The notes under the pieces were generated by a model. That model saw only the letters and a list, made by a program, of their open reading frames with translations. It did not search any database and was not told where the DNA came from. DNA of 64,000 bases from an uncultured Flavobacteriales bacterium. GTDB lineage: Bacteria; Bacteroidota; Bacteroidia; Flavobacteriales_D; Parvicellaceae. The position numbers and the translations under genes were made by a program. Location: positions 1-64,000 of the forward strand of contig CALSRM010000003.1 in the NCBI GenBank assembly GCA_943788755.1, read 5' to 3'. Below are positions 16,876-27,830 of this stretch, one piece after another (the first letter of the stretch is position 1; every line of letters begins with the position of its first letter).

Positions 16876-19515
16876 CTAAGCTAAATAATCCTTTGCCTTA
16901 GCCAATGCAATTGAAATTCCGCTAGCATTTTTTCCTCCAGCAGTTGCAAAGGTTGGCTGTCCACCTCCACCACCTGCTATTTCCTTAGCTAGCTCACGAA
17001 TCATATTTCCTGCATGCAAATCCTTTCCTTTAACTAAGCTATCGGAAAGAGCAATTGAGATAACAACCTTTCCATCTATTTCTGCTCCCAATATCATAAA
17101 CAAATCATCGACCTCCCCCTTTAATTGAAATGCCAAATCTTTAATTGCTCCACTATCTAAATCTACTTTTTTCGCTAAAAAGTTAACTCCATTAATGGGC
17201 TCTATTGCATCCAATAATTCCTTTTTAACATCCCCTGCTTTGTCTTTTTTAAAAGATTCTATCTCCTTACCTAATCTAGAGTTTTGAGATAGTAGGTCAA
17301 TGATAGCTTTTTTTATGTCTTTTGGACCTTTTAATAAATCCCTCACTTCATCAATTAAGTCCAATTGAGACTGCAGGTGTTTATCTGCTGCTATTGATGT
17401 TATAGCTTCAATTCGTCTTATTCCCGCAGCAATTGAGCTTTCCGTTGTTATTTTAAAAGAGCTAATTTGAGAAGTATTCTCAACATGTATTCCTCCGCAG
17501 AGTTCTATACTCGTACCAAACTTAATAACGCGAACCACATCTCCATATTTTTCTCCAAACAACATCATCGCTCCCATCTCTTTTGCTTTGTTTACAGGAA
17601 CCATTCTTTGCTCTTCCAAATTAATATTTTGACGAATACGTTGATTTACTAAAGCCTCAACTTTAGCTATCTCTTCGTCAGTTACTTTGCTAAAATGAGA
17701 AAAATCGAAGCGCAAATATTTTTCGTTTACCAAAGAGCCTTTTTGCTCTACATGCGTTCCTAAAACATCTCTCAAAGCTTCATGCATTAAATGCGTGGCA
17801 GTATGATTATTAGCAGTAAGGGTTCTTTTATTCGTATCAACTACTGCCTTAAAGTTGGAGGATGTATCTGCTGGTAATTCATTCGTAAAGTGAATTATTA
17901 AGTTATTCTCTTTCTTGGTGTCGAAAATTGATGTTTTATCACCATTCGCCTCAATGTACCCTCTATCTCCAACTTGCCCGCCACCTTCAGCATAAAATGG
18001 TGTGAAATTAAAAACAAGCTGGTACACTTCTTTTTCCTTCACAATTACCTTTCTATATCTTGTGATATATACCTCAGATTCGGTATAGTCGTATCCAACA
18101 AACTCTTCCTTATCATCTTGTTTTAGGACAACCCAGTCGCCTGTTTCTGTTTCAGCATCTTTACGAGAACGGCTTTTTTGTTTTTCCAATTCCTCATTAA
18201 AACTTACTTCATCAATAGTCATCTTATAACCTTCAGCAATTAGGTTGGTTAAATCTACTGGAAACCCAAATGTGTCATACAATTCAAAAACTTCCTTACC
18301 TGGCACAACATTCTTCTTTTCAGCATTTAATTTTATACAAATCTGATCGATTCTTTTTAAACCAAGTTCAAGCGTTCTAAAAAAAGAAGTTTCTTCTTCT
18401 TTTATTACCTTTTCAATTAACACTTTTTGATTTGCTAATTCCGGAAAAGCATCTCCCATTTGATTTGCCAGAACCGGCACTAGTCGATACATAAATGGTT
18501 CTTTCAATTCAAGAGATTGATAACCATAACGTACTGCTCTTCTTAAAATCCTTCGAATTACATAACCAGCACCAGTATTTGAGGGTAGCTGACCGTCTGC
18601 TATTGAAAAAGCAATTGCTCTAACGTGATCTGAAATAACCCGCATTGCAATGTTTACCATCAATGCTTGTTTATGTTTTTCCTCATTTTCGGGACGGTAT
18701 TTTAACCCCGATAAATCTTCTATTTTATTTAATAGTGGGGAAAAAATATCTGTATCATAATTACTCGTTTTTCCTTGTAATGCAACTGCCAAACGTTCAA
18801 ATCCCATTCCAGTGTCAATGTGTTTGTTCTTCAGCGGAACCAAGCTTCTATCTGACATTCGGTTATATTGCATAAAAACCAAATTCCAGATCTCAATCAC
18901 TTGTGGGTGATCCATATTTACTAATTCAGTTCCGGGAGTTTTTTTACGTTCATCATCGCTTCTTAAATCTATATGAATCTCGGAGCAAGGTCCACATGGG
19001 CCAGTTTCTCCCATTTCCCAAAAGTTGTCTTTTTTATCACATGCTAAAATATACTCCGCTGGAATTATTGAATTCCAAATATCGTAAGCTTCCTGATCCT
19101 TCTCCGTGCCATCTTCTTTATCGCCTTCAAAAACGGTAATATATAATCTGTCTTTATCCAAACCATATACCACTGTCAATAATTCCCATGCCCATTCGAT
19201 TGCCTCCTTTTTAAAATAATCTCCAAAAGACCAATTTCCTAACATTTCGAACATTGTATGGTGATACGTATCAACACCTACTTCTTCTAAATCATTGTGC
19301 TTACCAGATACACGTAAACATTTTTGAGAATTTGCAACACGAACATCTTTGGGAGTAGAATTACCAAGGAATATATCTTTAAATTGATTCATCCCTGCGT
19401 TATTAAACATAAGTGTAGGGTCATCTTTTACCACCATAGGTGCCGACTCAACGGTTTTGTGATTTTTTGAAGCAAAAAAGTCGAGAAATTTTTGACGTAT
19501 TTCCTTAGATGTCAT
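16876..19515 (-). CDS. alaS: Alanine-tRNA ligase
   Basis: 879 residues, full length for AlaRS. Class II catalytic motifs lie in the N-terminal half, including GPCGPCSEIH and GAGYVIRRILRRAVRYG. The editing domain has HTATHL and the CGGIHVENTS zinc/deacylation motif. The C-terminal C-Ala/DHHA1 domain ends with a Gly-rich GGGGGQPTFATAGG. It charges tRNA-Ala and hydrolyses Ser/Gly-tRNA-Ala. It faces the M23 peptidase gene across a 103-bp divergent intergenic region and converges with the sigma-54 regulator gene 40 bp away. Confidence 0.98.
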   Translation of the reverse strand: MTSKEIRQKFLDFFASKNHKTVESAPMVVKDDPTLMFNNAGMNQFKDIFLGNSTPKDVRVANSQKCLRVSGKHNDLEEVGVDTYHHTMFEMLGNWSFGDYFKKEAIEWAWELLTVVYGLDKDRLYITVFEGDKEDGTEKDQEAYDIWNSIIPAEYILACDKKDNFWEMGETGPCGPCSEIHIDLRSDDERKKTPGTELVNMDHPQVIEIWNLVFMQYNRMSDRSLVPLKNKHIDTGMGFERLAVALQGKTSNYDTDIFSPLLNKIEDLSGLKYRPENEEKHKQALMVNIAMRVISDHVRAIAFSIADGQLPSNTGAGYVIRRILRRAVRYGYQSLELKEPFMYRLVPVLANQMGDAFPELANQKVLIEKVIKEEETSFFRTLELGLKRIDQICIKLNAEKKNVVPGKEVFELYDTFGFPVDLTNLIAEGYKMTIDEVSFNEELEKQKSRSRKDAETETGDWVVLKQDDKEEFVGYDYTESEVYITRYRKVIVKEKEVYQLVFNFTPFYAEGGGQVGDRGYIEANGDKTSIFDTKKENNLIIHFTNELPADTSSNFKAVVDTNKRTLTANNHTATHLMHEALRDVLGTHVEQKGSLVNEKYLRFDFSHFSKVTDEEIAKVEALVNQRIRQNINLEEQRMVPVNKAKEMGAMMLFGEKYGDVVRVIKFGTSIELCGGIHVENTSQISSFKITTESSIAAGIRRIEAITSIAADKHLQSQLDLIDEVRDLLKGPKDIKKAIIDLLSQNSRLGKEIESFKKDKAGDVKKELLDAIEPINGVNFLAKKVDLDSGAIKDLAFQLKGEVDDLFMILGAEIDGKVVISIALSDSLVKGKDLHAGNMIRELAKEIAGGGGGQPTFATAGGKNASGISIALAKAKDYLA

Positions 19516-19618
19516 TCCGTTAATTTTTATTATATCAATGCCTTAAACCTTAAGCTAGTCTAGAAGGTTGCAAATTTAGCGATTTTACCCTAATTTCACC
19601 CTCACAAATAAACCTATT

Positions 19619-20590
19619 TTGTCAAAAACCAAATTCAGATACAATCCTGAGAGTTTAAATTACGAAGAAGTAGAACTTGGTTGGCAAGGTTATATTAGAA
19701 AGTTTTCTTATTTCATCATTTCTGCCATTGTTTTTACAACAATAGTTGTTGCATTACTATACCCCTACATTAAAAACCAAGGAATTAAAGAAGCTAAAAT
19801 GGATGTTGATTCGACCAAAGAAGAGCTAATTAGTTTTATGAGAGAATTAGAAGAAATTGAATTAATCTTGGGAGAGTCGCAAAGCCGAGATGACAATATA
19901 TACAGAGCTATTTTTGAGGCGGACCCATATCCACAACACAAAAGAGGTCTAGGTACCGGGGGAAACCCCATGAAATATGACAAGTATAAAAACATTGCCC
20001 ACAGTGAACTAGTTATCGATATAGCGAAAAAAATAGAGAAAATAGAAAAAAAGCTAGTTGCTCAATCACGATCCTATGATGAAGTGATTGAATTGATTAA
20101 AACCAAAGGAGAAATCCTACACTCAATTCCTTCTATCCAACCTATTAACAATGCTGATTTAACACGTTTAGCATCTGGTTTTGGAATGCGAATGCACCCT
20201 ATTTACAAAATCATGAAACTACATGCTGGAATGGACTTTACAGCCAAAAGTGGGACAGAAATATATGCTTCTGGTGATGGTATCGTAGAAAAAGCTAATT
20301 GGATGAGCGGTTACGGTCAGATCGTGATTATCGATCACGGTTTTGGTTATAAAACAAGATATGCGCATTGTAGTAAATACAATGTAAAAAAAGGACAAAG
20401 AGTAAAAAGAGGTGATGTAATTGCATTTGTAGGAAACACAGGAGCTTCTGTTGGTGCACACCTACATTATGAAGTAAGGAAAAATGGAAAAGCAATCAAT
20501 CCGGTTAACTATTTCTTCAATGATCTATCTCCTGAAGAATACGAAAAAGTGATTGAGTTATCTTCTAAACCAACCCAATCAATGGAGTAG
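19619..20590 (+). CDS. M23-family zinc peptidase, membrane anchored
   Basis: 323 residues from a TTG codon. MSKTKFRYNPESLNYEEV is the usual N-terminus of this Bacteroidota peptidase group, so TTG is preferred over any later ATG. One membrane helix lies at about 30-50, then a coiled-coil region (about 60-170), then the LytM/M23 domain with HAGMD and HLHYE zinc motifs and a GYGQIVIIDHGFGYKTRYAH core. Enzymes of this type cleave peptidoglycan cross-bridges or, when degenerate, regulate amidases; the visible zinc ligands suggest it is active. It is transcribed divergently from alaS. Confidence 0.92.
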   Translation: MSKTKFRYNPESLNYEEVELGWQGYIRKFSYFIISAIVFTTIVVALLYPYIKNQGIKEAKMDVDSTKEELISFMRELEEIELILGESQSRDDNIYRAIFEADPYPQHKRGLGTGGNPMKYDKYKNIAHSELVIDIAKKIEKIEKKLVAQSRSYDEVIELIKTKGEILHSIPSIQPINNADLTRLASGFGMRMHPIYKIMKLHAGMDFTAKSGTEIYASGDGIVEKANWMSGYGQIVIIDHGFGYKTRYAHCSKYNVKKGQRVKRGDVIAFVGNTGASVGAHLHYEVRKNGKAINPVNYFFNDLSPEEYEKVIELSSKPTQSME

Positions 20591-20591
20591 G

Positions 20592-21086
20592 TTAATCATT
20601 TAAGATCTCGTCCAAATAATCTATTTCATCATCTGAATTATCATCTTTCACTTTACCATTGTTTATTGGCTTGGTAACTGGTGGACTATTCTGAATTATT
20701 TTGTTTTTATTATTGGCCCTTACAACAATTAGTAGTATCGAAAGAGTCAAGGATCCATATTGAATAAAGGCTATAAAGGCAATCCAATCTTTTGCCCCTT
20801 TACGCCAAAATTCTCCAAATAATGGTATAGAAATTACAGAACATAGGGCAAAAACAGAAACAAATACGATAGCAATAACCCGTATTGATGATTTGGGAGA
20901 CTTAGTGCTTATTGCACTAAAAACAATGGAAGGTATACCTCCAATAATCATAACAATAAGAAAGAATAATGTTGCAAAAAACGTATTAATATCTCGTTCA
21001 AATTTTGCATTGTTGTCGCACTCTGTAAATAACAGAACAATACAAACGAATACTACAAACTGTAAGATATAACTACTTAATTTCAT
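20592..21086 (-). CDS. Multi-pass membrane protein of unknown function
   Basis: 164 residues with about four hydrophobic segments (about 6-22, 36-58, 68-90, 100-122) and an acidic cytoplasmic tail (DDNSDDEIDYLDEILND). I do not recognise a family. The first segment ends LLFTEC, which could be read as a lipobox-like site, but the protein looks polytopic. It converges tail-to-tail with the M23 peptidase gene (1 bp between stops). Codon use looks like its neighbours. Confidence 0.65.
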   Translation of the reverse strand: MKLSSYILQFVVFVCIVLLFTECDNNAKFERDINTFFATLFFLIVMIIGGIPSIVFSAISTKSPKSSIRVIAIVFVSVFALCSVISIPLFGEFWRKGAKDWIAFIAFIQYGSLTLSILLIVVRANNKNKIIQNSPPVTKPINNGKVKDDNSDDEIDYLDEILND

Positions 21087-21178
21087 TTTAGAAATATAGG
21101 AATATTATCACATAAAAATAATGACATTATATAAAAAATGCAATGGAGATAGAGAACCTTAGTTCATCAATAAATAAG

Positions 21179-21198
21179 ATTCTTGCTTTCGCAGGAAT
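21179..21198. repeat. Dispersed hairpin repeat, imperfect copy
   Basis: ATTCTTGC-tttc-GCAGGAAT is a near-perfect inverted repeat with one mismatch. A perfect copy of the same element (ATTCCTGC-tttc-GCAGGAAT) is at 38681-38700. This is a short intergenic repeat of REP-like character in a gene-free gap; the following 100 bp hold only degenerate-looking sequence. Confidence 0.6.
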
Positions 21199-21304
21199 GG
21201 AGTCTAACATCCATGACCTACAAAGAAATCGAATTCAATGGTGAGATTGCTTTACCCATTAAATCGGGATTGGCAATGACGTGTTACTTAGCTATCTAAA
21301 CAGG

Positions 21305-22111
21305 TTAATAATTCAATACAAAATGTTGTTTCTCAACTCCTTTTCGAAAAAAAACAATCCCAAATTGGAAAATATCGATGGTAAGAGTTACTTCCGGATG
21401 CTTTTTAATCTCTTCCCAAGCTTCTGTCATTTCATCTGACCAATGGATATCGTCAAAAACAAATATACTCTGCTCATTTGCTTTCTCTAAACACTGATTA
21501 AAATATTCAAGTGTTGGTTTCTTTTGGTGGTTACCATCAAAAAAAGCAAAATCTAAAACAGCAATTTTAGGAAGAGTTTCTGGCAAGGTTTCACTAAAAT
21601 TCCCTTGGACCAATTCTGCGTTTTTAATGAGTAAAGATTTAAAAGTATTTTTAGCCACTTCACCAATTTCTGGACTTCCTTCGAAGGTATAAACTTTAGC
21701 TTTTTTTCTGGCTTTAGCCAAATAGGCTGTTGTCAAACCTAAAGATGTACCGAGCTCCAAAATAGTATTAGGCTGGTAATAATTCACCAATTTAAATAAT
21801 AGCTGTGCATATTTAGGTTTCTGAGCAGAATACTTTACTATATCCTTTATTTTTCTTTGATTCGACTTAAAAACTCGGGAGCCAGCACCCATATCTTCAA
21901 CCGTAAGAGTGCGTTTGGTTAGTAATAGTTTTTTACGAATCAACTCCACTGCAGGAAAGGAGTAATAACTATTCTCGTTTTCAAAAACATCGACTATTAA
22001 ATCAAATACAAATGGTGAATGAACCTTGTGTTTTGAAACAGCCTTTTTCTTATATGAAATGTATTTTGAAACCCGAGAACTCAACCTATCTTTTCTAATT
22101 ATTTGAACCAC
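21305..22111 (-). CDS. Class I SAM-dependent methyltransferase (O-methyltransferase-like)
   Basis: 268 residues. A Rossmann SAM-binding motif ILELGTSLGLTTAYLA (about 110-125) is followed by an acidic strand-end VYTFEGSPE and a catalytic-type loop FAFFDGNHQKKPTLEYF, then FVFDDIHWSDEM. This D-G-N-H / D-D-I-H arrangement resembles the catechol-type O-methyltransferase family. The N-terminal ~90 residues are basic and helical. Substrate is unknown. It is divergent from tatC and appears monocistronic. Confidence 0.85.
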   Translation of the reverse strand: MVQIIRKDRLSSRVSKYISYKKKAVSKHKVHSPFVFDLIVDVFENENSYYSFPAVELIRKKLLLTKRTLTVEDMGAGSRVFKSNQRKIKDIVKYSAQKPKYAQLLFKLVNYYQPNTILELGTSLGLTTAYLAKARKKAKVYTFEGSPEIGEVAKNTFKSLLIKNAELVQGNFSETLPETLPKIAVLDFAFFDGNHQKKPTLEYFNQCLEKANEQSIFVFDDIHWSDEMTEAWEEIKKHPEVTLTIDIFQFGIVFFRKGVEKQHFVLNY

Positions 22112-22311
22112 AAAAATAAGGAGAAGAAAAGAATATTTGGCTTATTAAATGATGAAATCAGTCATTTTGAAGAAGCCTAAGAATGGACGTGCACAGTTCG
22201 TACTTTGCTCCGTATTACTATATACTTCTTTTATATAGCTCTCCATGCATGATTAATTTAACGATATTCCGTATTTTCGCTGCCCTTAACATTGGATATA
22301 CTAATTTAAAA

Positions 22312-23121
22312 ATGGCTGAAGAAGAAAAAGACGATAAAAAAATGCCTTTCTTAAAACACCTTGAGGAATTGAGATGGCGTTTGGTAAAGTCTTCCATTGC
22401 CATTTTAATTATAGCAACGGTTTTATTTATTTACACAGATCCTATTATTAATCATGTGTATTTAGCCATGTCAGAAATGGATTTTCCTACCTACCAGTTC
22501 TTTTGTTGGATGTCCCAATCACTTGGATTAGAAGACACATTATGCGGAACAGAAATCCCTATTGATATTCAATCGATTGAAATGACACAGCAATTTGCTA
22601 CCAACATGTACTTTGCTATAGTAGGAGGATTTTTAATGTGCTTTCCATTTATTTTTCATCAAATATGGAGCTTTGTAAAGCCTGGACTTAAAAACAAGGA
22701 AGTCTATGTAACAAAAGGGATTGTATTTTATGGATCGCTACTGTTCTTTTTTGGAGTAGCATTCGGCTACTTTTTAGTCAGTCCATTATGCGTTCAGTTT
22801 TTTGGTTCTTATAAACTTACCGCAGAGATTCAAAACAACTTCACCATCAATAGTTATATGACAATGATAACAACCACAACGCTTTTTAGTGGACTATTTT
22901 TTGAACTACCCATAATTATTTACCTTCTTACTAAACTCAGCATTATTTCTCCAGCACTCCTAATAAAGTATAGGAAACATGCCTTAGTTGCCATATTGGT
23001 GCTCTCGGCAATAATAACCCCTCCAGATGTTATAAGTCAAGTACTGGTCTCTTTTCCTATATTAATCCTTTATGAAATAGGGATCATTGCCTCAAAAAGA
23101 GTGGCAAAAAAAAGAAAATAA
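22312..23121 (+). CDS. tatC: Sec-independent (twin-arginine) translocase subunit TatC
   Basis: 269 residues from ATG at 22312. The frame is open 43 codons upstream, but MAEEEKDDKKMPFLKHLEELRWRLVKS is the conserved TatC N-terminus (HLEELR motif). Six membrane helices follow, ending with a basic tail. It forms the receptor for folded twin-arginine precursors with TatA/B, which are not in this window. A 42-residue insert between helices 1 and 2, containing two Cys, is longer than in E. coli TatC. It lies 15 bp before the DUF5686 gene and is probably co-transcribed with it. Confidence 0.95.
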   Translation: MAEEEKDDKKMPFLKHLEELRWRLVKSSIAILIIATVLFIYTDPIINHVYLAMSEMDFPTYQFFCWMSQSLGLEDTLCGTEIPIDIQSIEMTQQFATNMYFAIVGGFLMCFPFIFHQIWSFVKPGLKNKEVYVTKGIVFYGSLLFFFGVAFGYFLVSPLCVQFFGSYKLTAEIQNNFTINSYMTMITTTTLFSGLFFELPIIIYLLTKLSIISPALLIKYRKHALVAILVLSAIITPPDVISQVLVSFPILILYEIGIIASKRVAKKRK

Positions 23122-23136
23122 CTTAGTGTAAATAAA

Positions 23137-25611
23137 TTGATTAAAACATATCACATATTAATTTGCATGATTTTGCTAATACGTATAAACAGCTTTGGGC
23201 AAAAAACAAAAGTTTATGGCATTGTAACGGATGCCGAAACTGAAGAAACGCTCCCTTTTGTTAACGTTATGTTTCAGGGCTCGAAAATTGGAATAACAAC
23301 AGATTTAGATGGATATTATGAATTAGAATCTTATTATGGCACCGATTCTCTTTCAGCTTCCTTTGTTGGATACACAAGGTTGACCATTGCTATTAAAAAA
23401 GATATTGCCCAGGAAGTCAATTTTAAGCTTTCAGAAGCGTCGACAGATTTACCTGAATTAATCGTAATTCCTAGTGATATAAACCCAGCACATCCCATTC
23501 TTAAAAAAGTAATTGCAAACAAGCACATTAACAATAGGGAAAAGTTAGAATCGTATGAGTATGAAGTTTACAATAAAATGGAATTTGATATCAATAACCT
23601 CTCAAATAAATTTCAAAAAAGTAAAGTGTTTAAAAAATTCGATTTTATATTCGATAATATTGATACAACAGATGGGAAACCCTATTTACCTATCTTAATC
23701 TCAGAATCCATTTCGAAATACCACTATCGAAAAAATCCAAAATCTCACAAAGAAACAATAAAAGCTACTAGAGTCTCTGGAGTTGACAATGAAAGTGTTT
23801 CACAATTTACAGGAGATATGTATCAGCAAATTAATGTCTATGAAAATCAACTAAAATTATTAGGACGGGATTTCATTAGCCCAATAGCAAATTATGGATT
23901 AAATTATTATAAATACTACTTAATGGATAGCATGAATATTGATGGGTATTGGTGTTATGAATTAAAATACATGCCGAAGAGGAAAGGAGAACTAACCCTT
24001 AATGGAACTATATGGGTTCACGATACTACTTACGCAGTTAAAAAGATTGAAGGCAAAATGGCAAAAGATGCCAACCTTAATTTAGTGGAAGAATTATCCA
24101 TTACCCAAACTTTCCAACAAGTGGAAGATGAGGTTTGGATGCTAACAAAAGATGAGCTATTCATCTCTTTTTCTGTAGTAAAAAATAAAACTGGATTTTA
24201 TGGACGAAAAGCAACTTACTATTCTGACTTTATTATAAATAAACCTAAGACAAATCAATTCTATAAAGGGTTGGAGAATATTGTTGTCGAAGATAGCGTG
24301 CAACTAAAAAGCAAAGAATACTGGACTGAACACCGGCAGGATACCTTAACAGAAAAAGAGCAAGGTGTTTACGACATGATCGATACATTAAATAACTTAC
24401 CAATAATTAAGAGTTACACCGACGTTATTAAAACTATTGCTACGGGATACAAAATAATTGGGAAATTTGAACTTGGCCCAATATATTCTCTATACAGCTG
24501 GAACCCGATTGAAGGACATCGATTTAGTATTGGTGGAAGAACCAGTAACGACTTTAGTAAATCTATAGAAATATCTGGATACGCAGCTTATGGCTTATTA
24601 GACGAAAAATTCAAATATGGAGGCGGGACGCGATTCTTTCTTACTAAAGAGCCAAGAAGGCTAATGAAATTGGTTTACAAACATGATGTTGAACAAGTTG
24701 GACTGAGTTCAAATTCCTTTAACTCTGCAAATGCTGTATCTTCAGTTGCACGAAGAAACCCATTAAATAAATTAGTCTTTAATACTAAATATAGAGCTTC
24801 TTTCGAGAGAGAATGGACTGCTGGATTACAGAGTACTATAATGCTTCGAAATGCTTCGATTTCACCTTTAGGAATTACACCTTTTATAAAAACCAACCCA
24901 GAAACATCAATTCAAGATTCAATAACAAATATTACAACTTCTGAAGCTTCATTATTGATCCGATATGCTCACAATGAAAAACATGTTTCTGGAGAGTTCG
25001 ACAGAGTATCTTTAGGAACCAAACATCCTATTATTACTGTTTTTTACACATATGGAATTCCAAATTTATTTAACAGTGAATATGAATATCACAAACTTGT
25101 TTTTGGTTACAAACATAAGTTTTCGTTAGGCATTATTGGAACTACAAAATATCAATTTTCAGTTGGTAAAGTTTGGGGTGATCTCCCATACCCTTTGCTA
25201 GAAGTACACCCTGGAAATGAAACTTGGGGATACAACGAAAACTCTTACAACCTAATGAACATTAATGAATTTGTAAGTGACGAATATGTCAGTTTCAATA
25301 TACATCAGCATCTTGGAGGAATATTTTTAAATAAAATTCCGTTACTCAAAAAATTAAAATGGCGAGAGGTCATTACTTTTAAAGGCATATACGGTACACT
25401 TGACAAAAAAAACATTATTTTAATGGACTTAGCAGACTACACAACAAGCTTAAGGGCAAAGCCTTATATGGAGTTAGCAGCAGGAATCGAAAACATCTTT
25501 TCATTTTTTAGAGTAGATGCCGTTTGGAGACTCACCTATCTAAGTCATAAAGTAGATGGAATGAAGGTTAGTCCATTTGGAATTAGAGGGAAATTACAGT
25601 TTGAATTTTAA
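23137..25611 (+). CDS. DUF5686 / CarboxypepD_reg-like outer-membrane protein
   Basis: 824 residues from TTG at 23137. This start keeps a complete signal peptide ([21 protein letters not shown]); the internal ATG at 23167 would leave only about 12 hydrophobic residues. After it comes a carboxypeptidase-regulatory-like Ig domain ([20 protein letters not shown], about 24-100), then a long DUF5686 region ending in amphipathic strands and a terminal Phe (LQFEF), which suggests an outer-membrane barrel. DUF5686 proteins are widespread in Bacteroidota; function is unknown. It is followed closely by lptB (10 bp gap), so tatC, this gene and lptB may form one envelope-related operon. Confidence 0.85.
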   Translation: MIKTYHILICMILLIRINSFGQKTKVYGIVTDAETEETLPFVNVMFQGSKIGITTDLDGYYELESYYGTDSLSASFVGYTRLTIAIKKDIAQEVNFKLSEASTDLPELIVIPSDINPAHPILKKVIANKHINNREKLESYEYEVYNKMEFDINNLSNKFQKSKVFKKFDFIFDNIDTTDGKPYLPILISESISKYHYRKNPKSHKETIKATRVSGVDNESVSQFTGDMYQQINVYENQLKLLGRDFISPIANYGLNYYKYYLMDSMNIDGYWCYELKYMPKRKGELTLNGTIWVHDTTYAVKKIEGKMAKDANLNLVEELSITQTFQQVEDEVWMLTKDELFISFSVVKNKTGFYGRKATYYSDFIINKPKTNQFYKGLENIVVEDSVQLKSKEYWTEHRQDTLTEKEQGVYDMIDTLNNLPIIKSYTDVIKTIATGYKIIGKFELGPIYSLYSWNPIEGHRFSIGGRTSNDFSKSIEISGYAAYGLLDEKFKYGGGTRFFLTKEPRRLMKLVYKHDVEQVGLSSNSFNSANAVSSVARRNPLNKLVFNTKYRASFEREWTAGLQSTIMLRNASISPLGITPFIKTNPETSIQDSITNITTSEASLLIRYAHNEKHVSGEFDRVSLGTKHPIITVFYTYGIPNLFNSEYEYHKLVFGYKHKFSLGIIGTTKYQFSVGKVWGDLPYPLLEVHPGNETWGYNENSYNLMNINEFVSDEYVSFNIHQHLGGIFLNKIPLLKKLKWREVITFKGIYGTLDKKNIILMDLADYTTSLRAKPYMELAAGIENIFSFFRVDAVWRLTYLSHKVDGMKVSPFGIRGKLQFEF

Positions 25612-25621
25612 GAGCAAATTT

Positions 25622-26356
25622 ATGATATTACGAACGGAAGAAATAAGGAAAGCTTATAAAAGTAAAGAAGTTGTAAAAGGTGTAACGATAGAGGTGAAAC
25701 AAGGGGAAATCGTTGGTTTATTAGGACCAAATGGGGCAGGAAAAACAACATCCTTTTATATGATTGTTGGCCTAGTAAAACCAGACTCTGGCAAAGTATT
25801 TTTAGACAATAAAGATATCACAAAAGTTCCTATGTACAAACGTTCAAAAATGGGACTTGGATATTTACCGCAAGAAGTGTCCGTATTTAGAAAATTAAGC
25901 GTAGAGGATAATATACTTGCTATTCTACAAATGACTAAACTCTCGAAGACCAAACAACAGGAAAGACTAGAGGAACTTTTAAATGAATTTGGGCTCCAAC
26001 ATGTTCGGAAAAATCTGGGAAATAAACTTTCAGGAGGAGAAAAAAGAAGGACTGAAATCGCAAGAGGATTAGCCATCAATCCAAAATTCATTCTTCTTGA
26101 TGAACCATTTGCAGGAGTAGATCCAATTGCTGTAGAAGATATTCAGAGAATCGTTTTAGATCTTCAGAAAAAAAACATAGGAATATTAATAACAGACCAT
26201 AATGTTCAAGAAACCTTGAGCATTGTAGATAGAGCTTACCTATTATTTGAGGGCTCAATTCTTAAATCTGGAGCTGCGGAAGCATTGGCAGATGATGAAC
26301 AAGTTAGAAGTGTGTATTTGGGACAAAATTTCGTTCTTCGTAAAAAAGTATTTTAA
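25622..26356 (+). CDS. lptB: LPS export ABC transporter ATP-binding protein
   Basis: 244 residues from ATG at 25622; the longer frame opening at 25577 overlaps the upstream gene and adds non-family sequence. Walker A is [10 protein letters not shown], the signature is [15 protein letters not shown], Walker B is [13 protein letters not shown], and the switch His is in ITDHNV. These are the hallmarks of LptB (YhbG), which powers lipopolysaccharide extraction with LptFG. Its partners are not in the window. Confidence 0.94.
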   Translation: MILRTEEIRKAYKSKEVVKGVTIEVKQGEIVGLLGPNGAGKTTSFYMIVGLVKPDSGKVFLDNKDITKVPMYKRSKMGLGYLPQEVSVFRKLSVEDNILAILQMTKLSKTKQQERLEELLNEFGLQHVRKNLGNKLSGGEKRRTEIARGLAINPKFILLDEPFAGVDPIAVEDIQRIVLDLQKKNIGILITDHNVQETLSIVDRAYLLFEGSILKSGAAEALADDEQVRSVYLGQNFVLRKKVF

Positions 26357-26541
26357 CAGGGTGGTATTACATCCATATCCTATTTTTAATTCTAGTGTTC
26401 TTTTATTGCTTAAGCCTTCCTGATAGCTATCGCCAGAAACGTTTTTTCAATTTTACATTTTATAAAGGCGAAAACAATATTTTGTTTAAAAGAAATCTTT
26501 TATACCTTAAATTCTTTCATTAAACTTGCATTTAGCAACCA

Positions 26542-27774
26542 ATGAAGCACATTTTATTAATCATATTATTTGCTCTAGTCAATATTGGATTTGGGCAAAA
26601 GTTTGGCAAGGAACAATCTGACTGTGCTGGATCTGTTGTATTTTACGACTCTATTACCGGAGCTATAAATATTCCTAAAGGACATGGTTACAAATTGGAA
26701 ATCAAAGGGCATGATATTCGAAACCCTTATTTTTTCACGAAAGAACATAACACACTTTGGATTAAGTTGATTTTCACTAAAGACGCAAAGTTCGAGTTTT
26801 TTATCCGCCCTGATTTACCGGATGAAGACTATGATTTTTCAATCTTTAAAATAAATGGCGATAATTATTGCGATTCTATAGCTACTAATAAAATACTACC
26901 CGTTCGCTCCAATATATGCAGAAAAAAGCCTGAAGAAAAAAGTGTAACTGGATTAAAAGATGGTTATGACAATTATTTTGCGGCGGCGGGGGGATCTCCT
27001 TCTTTCTCTGCACCTTTACTGGTGTTTGCTGGCGAAGAGTATTATTTAATAATTGATGGTCCTTATGGCAGTATTGGAAGCTTTCAATTTAAAACTGTGT
27101 ATTCAGAAACAATCGCGGAAAAAAGATTAGATATTATCGAAATTCCGAAAGTAAAAGAACCTCCACCAAAAATACATATTAGTGCAGTTGATCAAACTGG
27201 AGCAAAAATTGAAAACCTAAATATAGAAGTTAAAGAAACAAGAAGCACTGATTCCGTTTATAGGGACAGTATTGGTGATTGGATTATAGAAAATGTTAAA
27301 AGGCTTACACGTTATAGATTCACCCTTACGAGCAAAGGATTCGAGCAAGAAACTTTTAATTATTTTCATAAAATAATAGGTGATTCTTCACTCGTTTTTA
27401 CACTTAAAAAATTAACAATAGGATCGAAATTACAATTTGAACACATAAGTTTTCTGGGGGACAAAGCCACCATCCTACCTTCTAGTCAAGGCGACTTAAT
27501 AAAGCTAACTTCATTTTTAATGGAAAACCCACATATTATGGTCGAAATTGGAGGGCATGTAAATGGTAAAGGGAGAAATAAAAGAAGGTATAAAGAACTT
27601 TCAAAGGAGCGAGCAAAAGCTATTGTGGACTATTTAGTTAACAAAAACATAAACCCAAATCAACTAACTTATGTTGGCTATGGCAACTCTAAAATTATTT
27701 ACAAAAAAGCGCTTACAGAAACTCAAAGTAAAGCCAATAGAAGAGTTGAAGCAATTGTTACGAGTATTGAATAA
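26542..27774 (+). CDS. OmpA-family outer-membrane / peptidoglycan-binding protein
   Basis: 410 residues. Signal peptide (1-18), then a beta-rich N-terminal domain with a few Cys residues (about 25-200) and an Ig-like linker domain (about 208-285). A C-terminal OmpA/MotB domain follows (about 300-410) with GGHVNGKGRNKRRYKELSKERAKAI and the NRRVE terminus. In the canonical motif GHTDN the Asp contacts diaminopimelate; here the segment reads GHVNGKG, so peptidoglycan binding may be weakened. It stands alone between lptB and tsaB. Confidence 0.87.
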   Translation: MKHILLIILFALVNIGFGQKFGKEQSDCAGSVVFYDSITGAINIPKGHGYKLEIKGHDIRNPYFFTKEHNTLWIKLIFTKDAKFEFFIRPDLPDEDYDFSIFKINGDNYCDSIATNKILPVRSNICRKKPEEKSVTGLKDGYDNYFAAAGGSPSFSAPLLVFAGEEYYLIIDGPYGSIGSFQFKTVYSETIAEKRLDIIEIPKVKEPPPKIHISAVDQTGAKIENLNIEVKETRSTDSVYRDSIGDWIIENVKRLTRYRFTLTSKGFEQETFNYFHKIIGDSSLVFTLKKLTIGSKLQFEHISFLGDKATILPSSQGDLIKLTSFLMENPHIMVEIGGHVNGKGRNKRRYKELSKERAKAIVDYLVNKNINPNQLTYVGYGNSKIIYKKALTETQSKANRRVEAIVTSIE

Positions 27775-27830
27775 TCTGCAGAACTAAAATTACCGAACCA
27801 TATAAAATCAATTTTAACAATCTCTATTCA

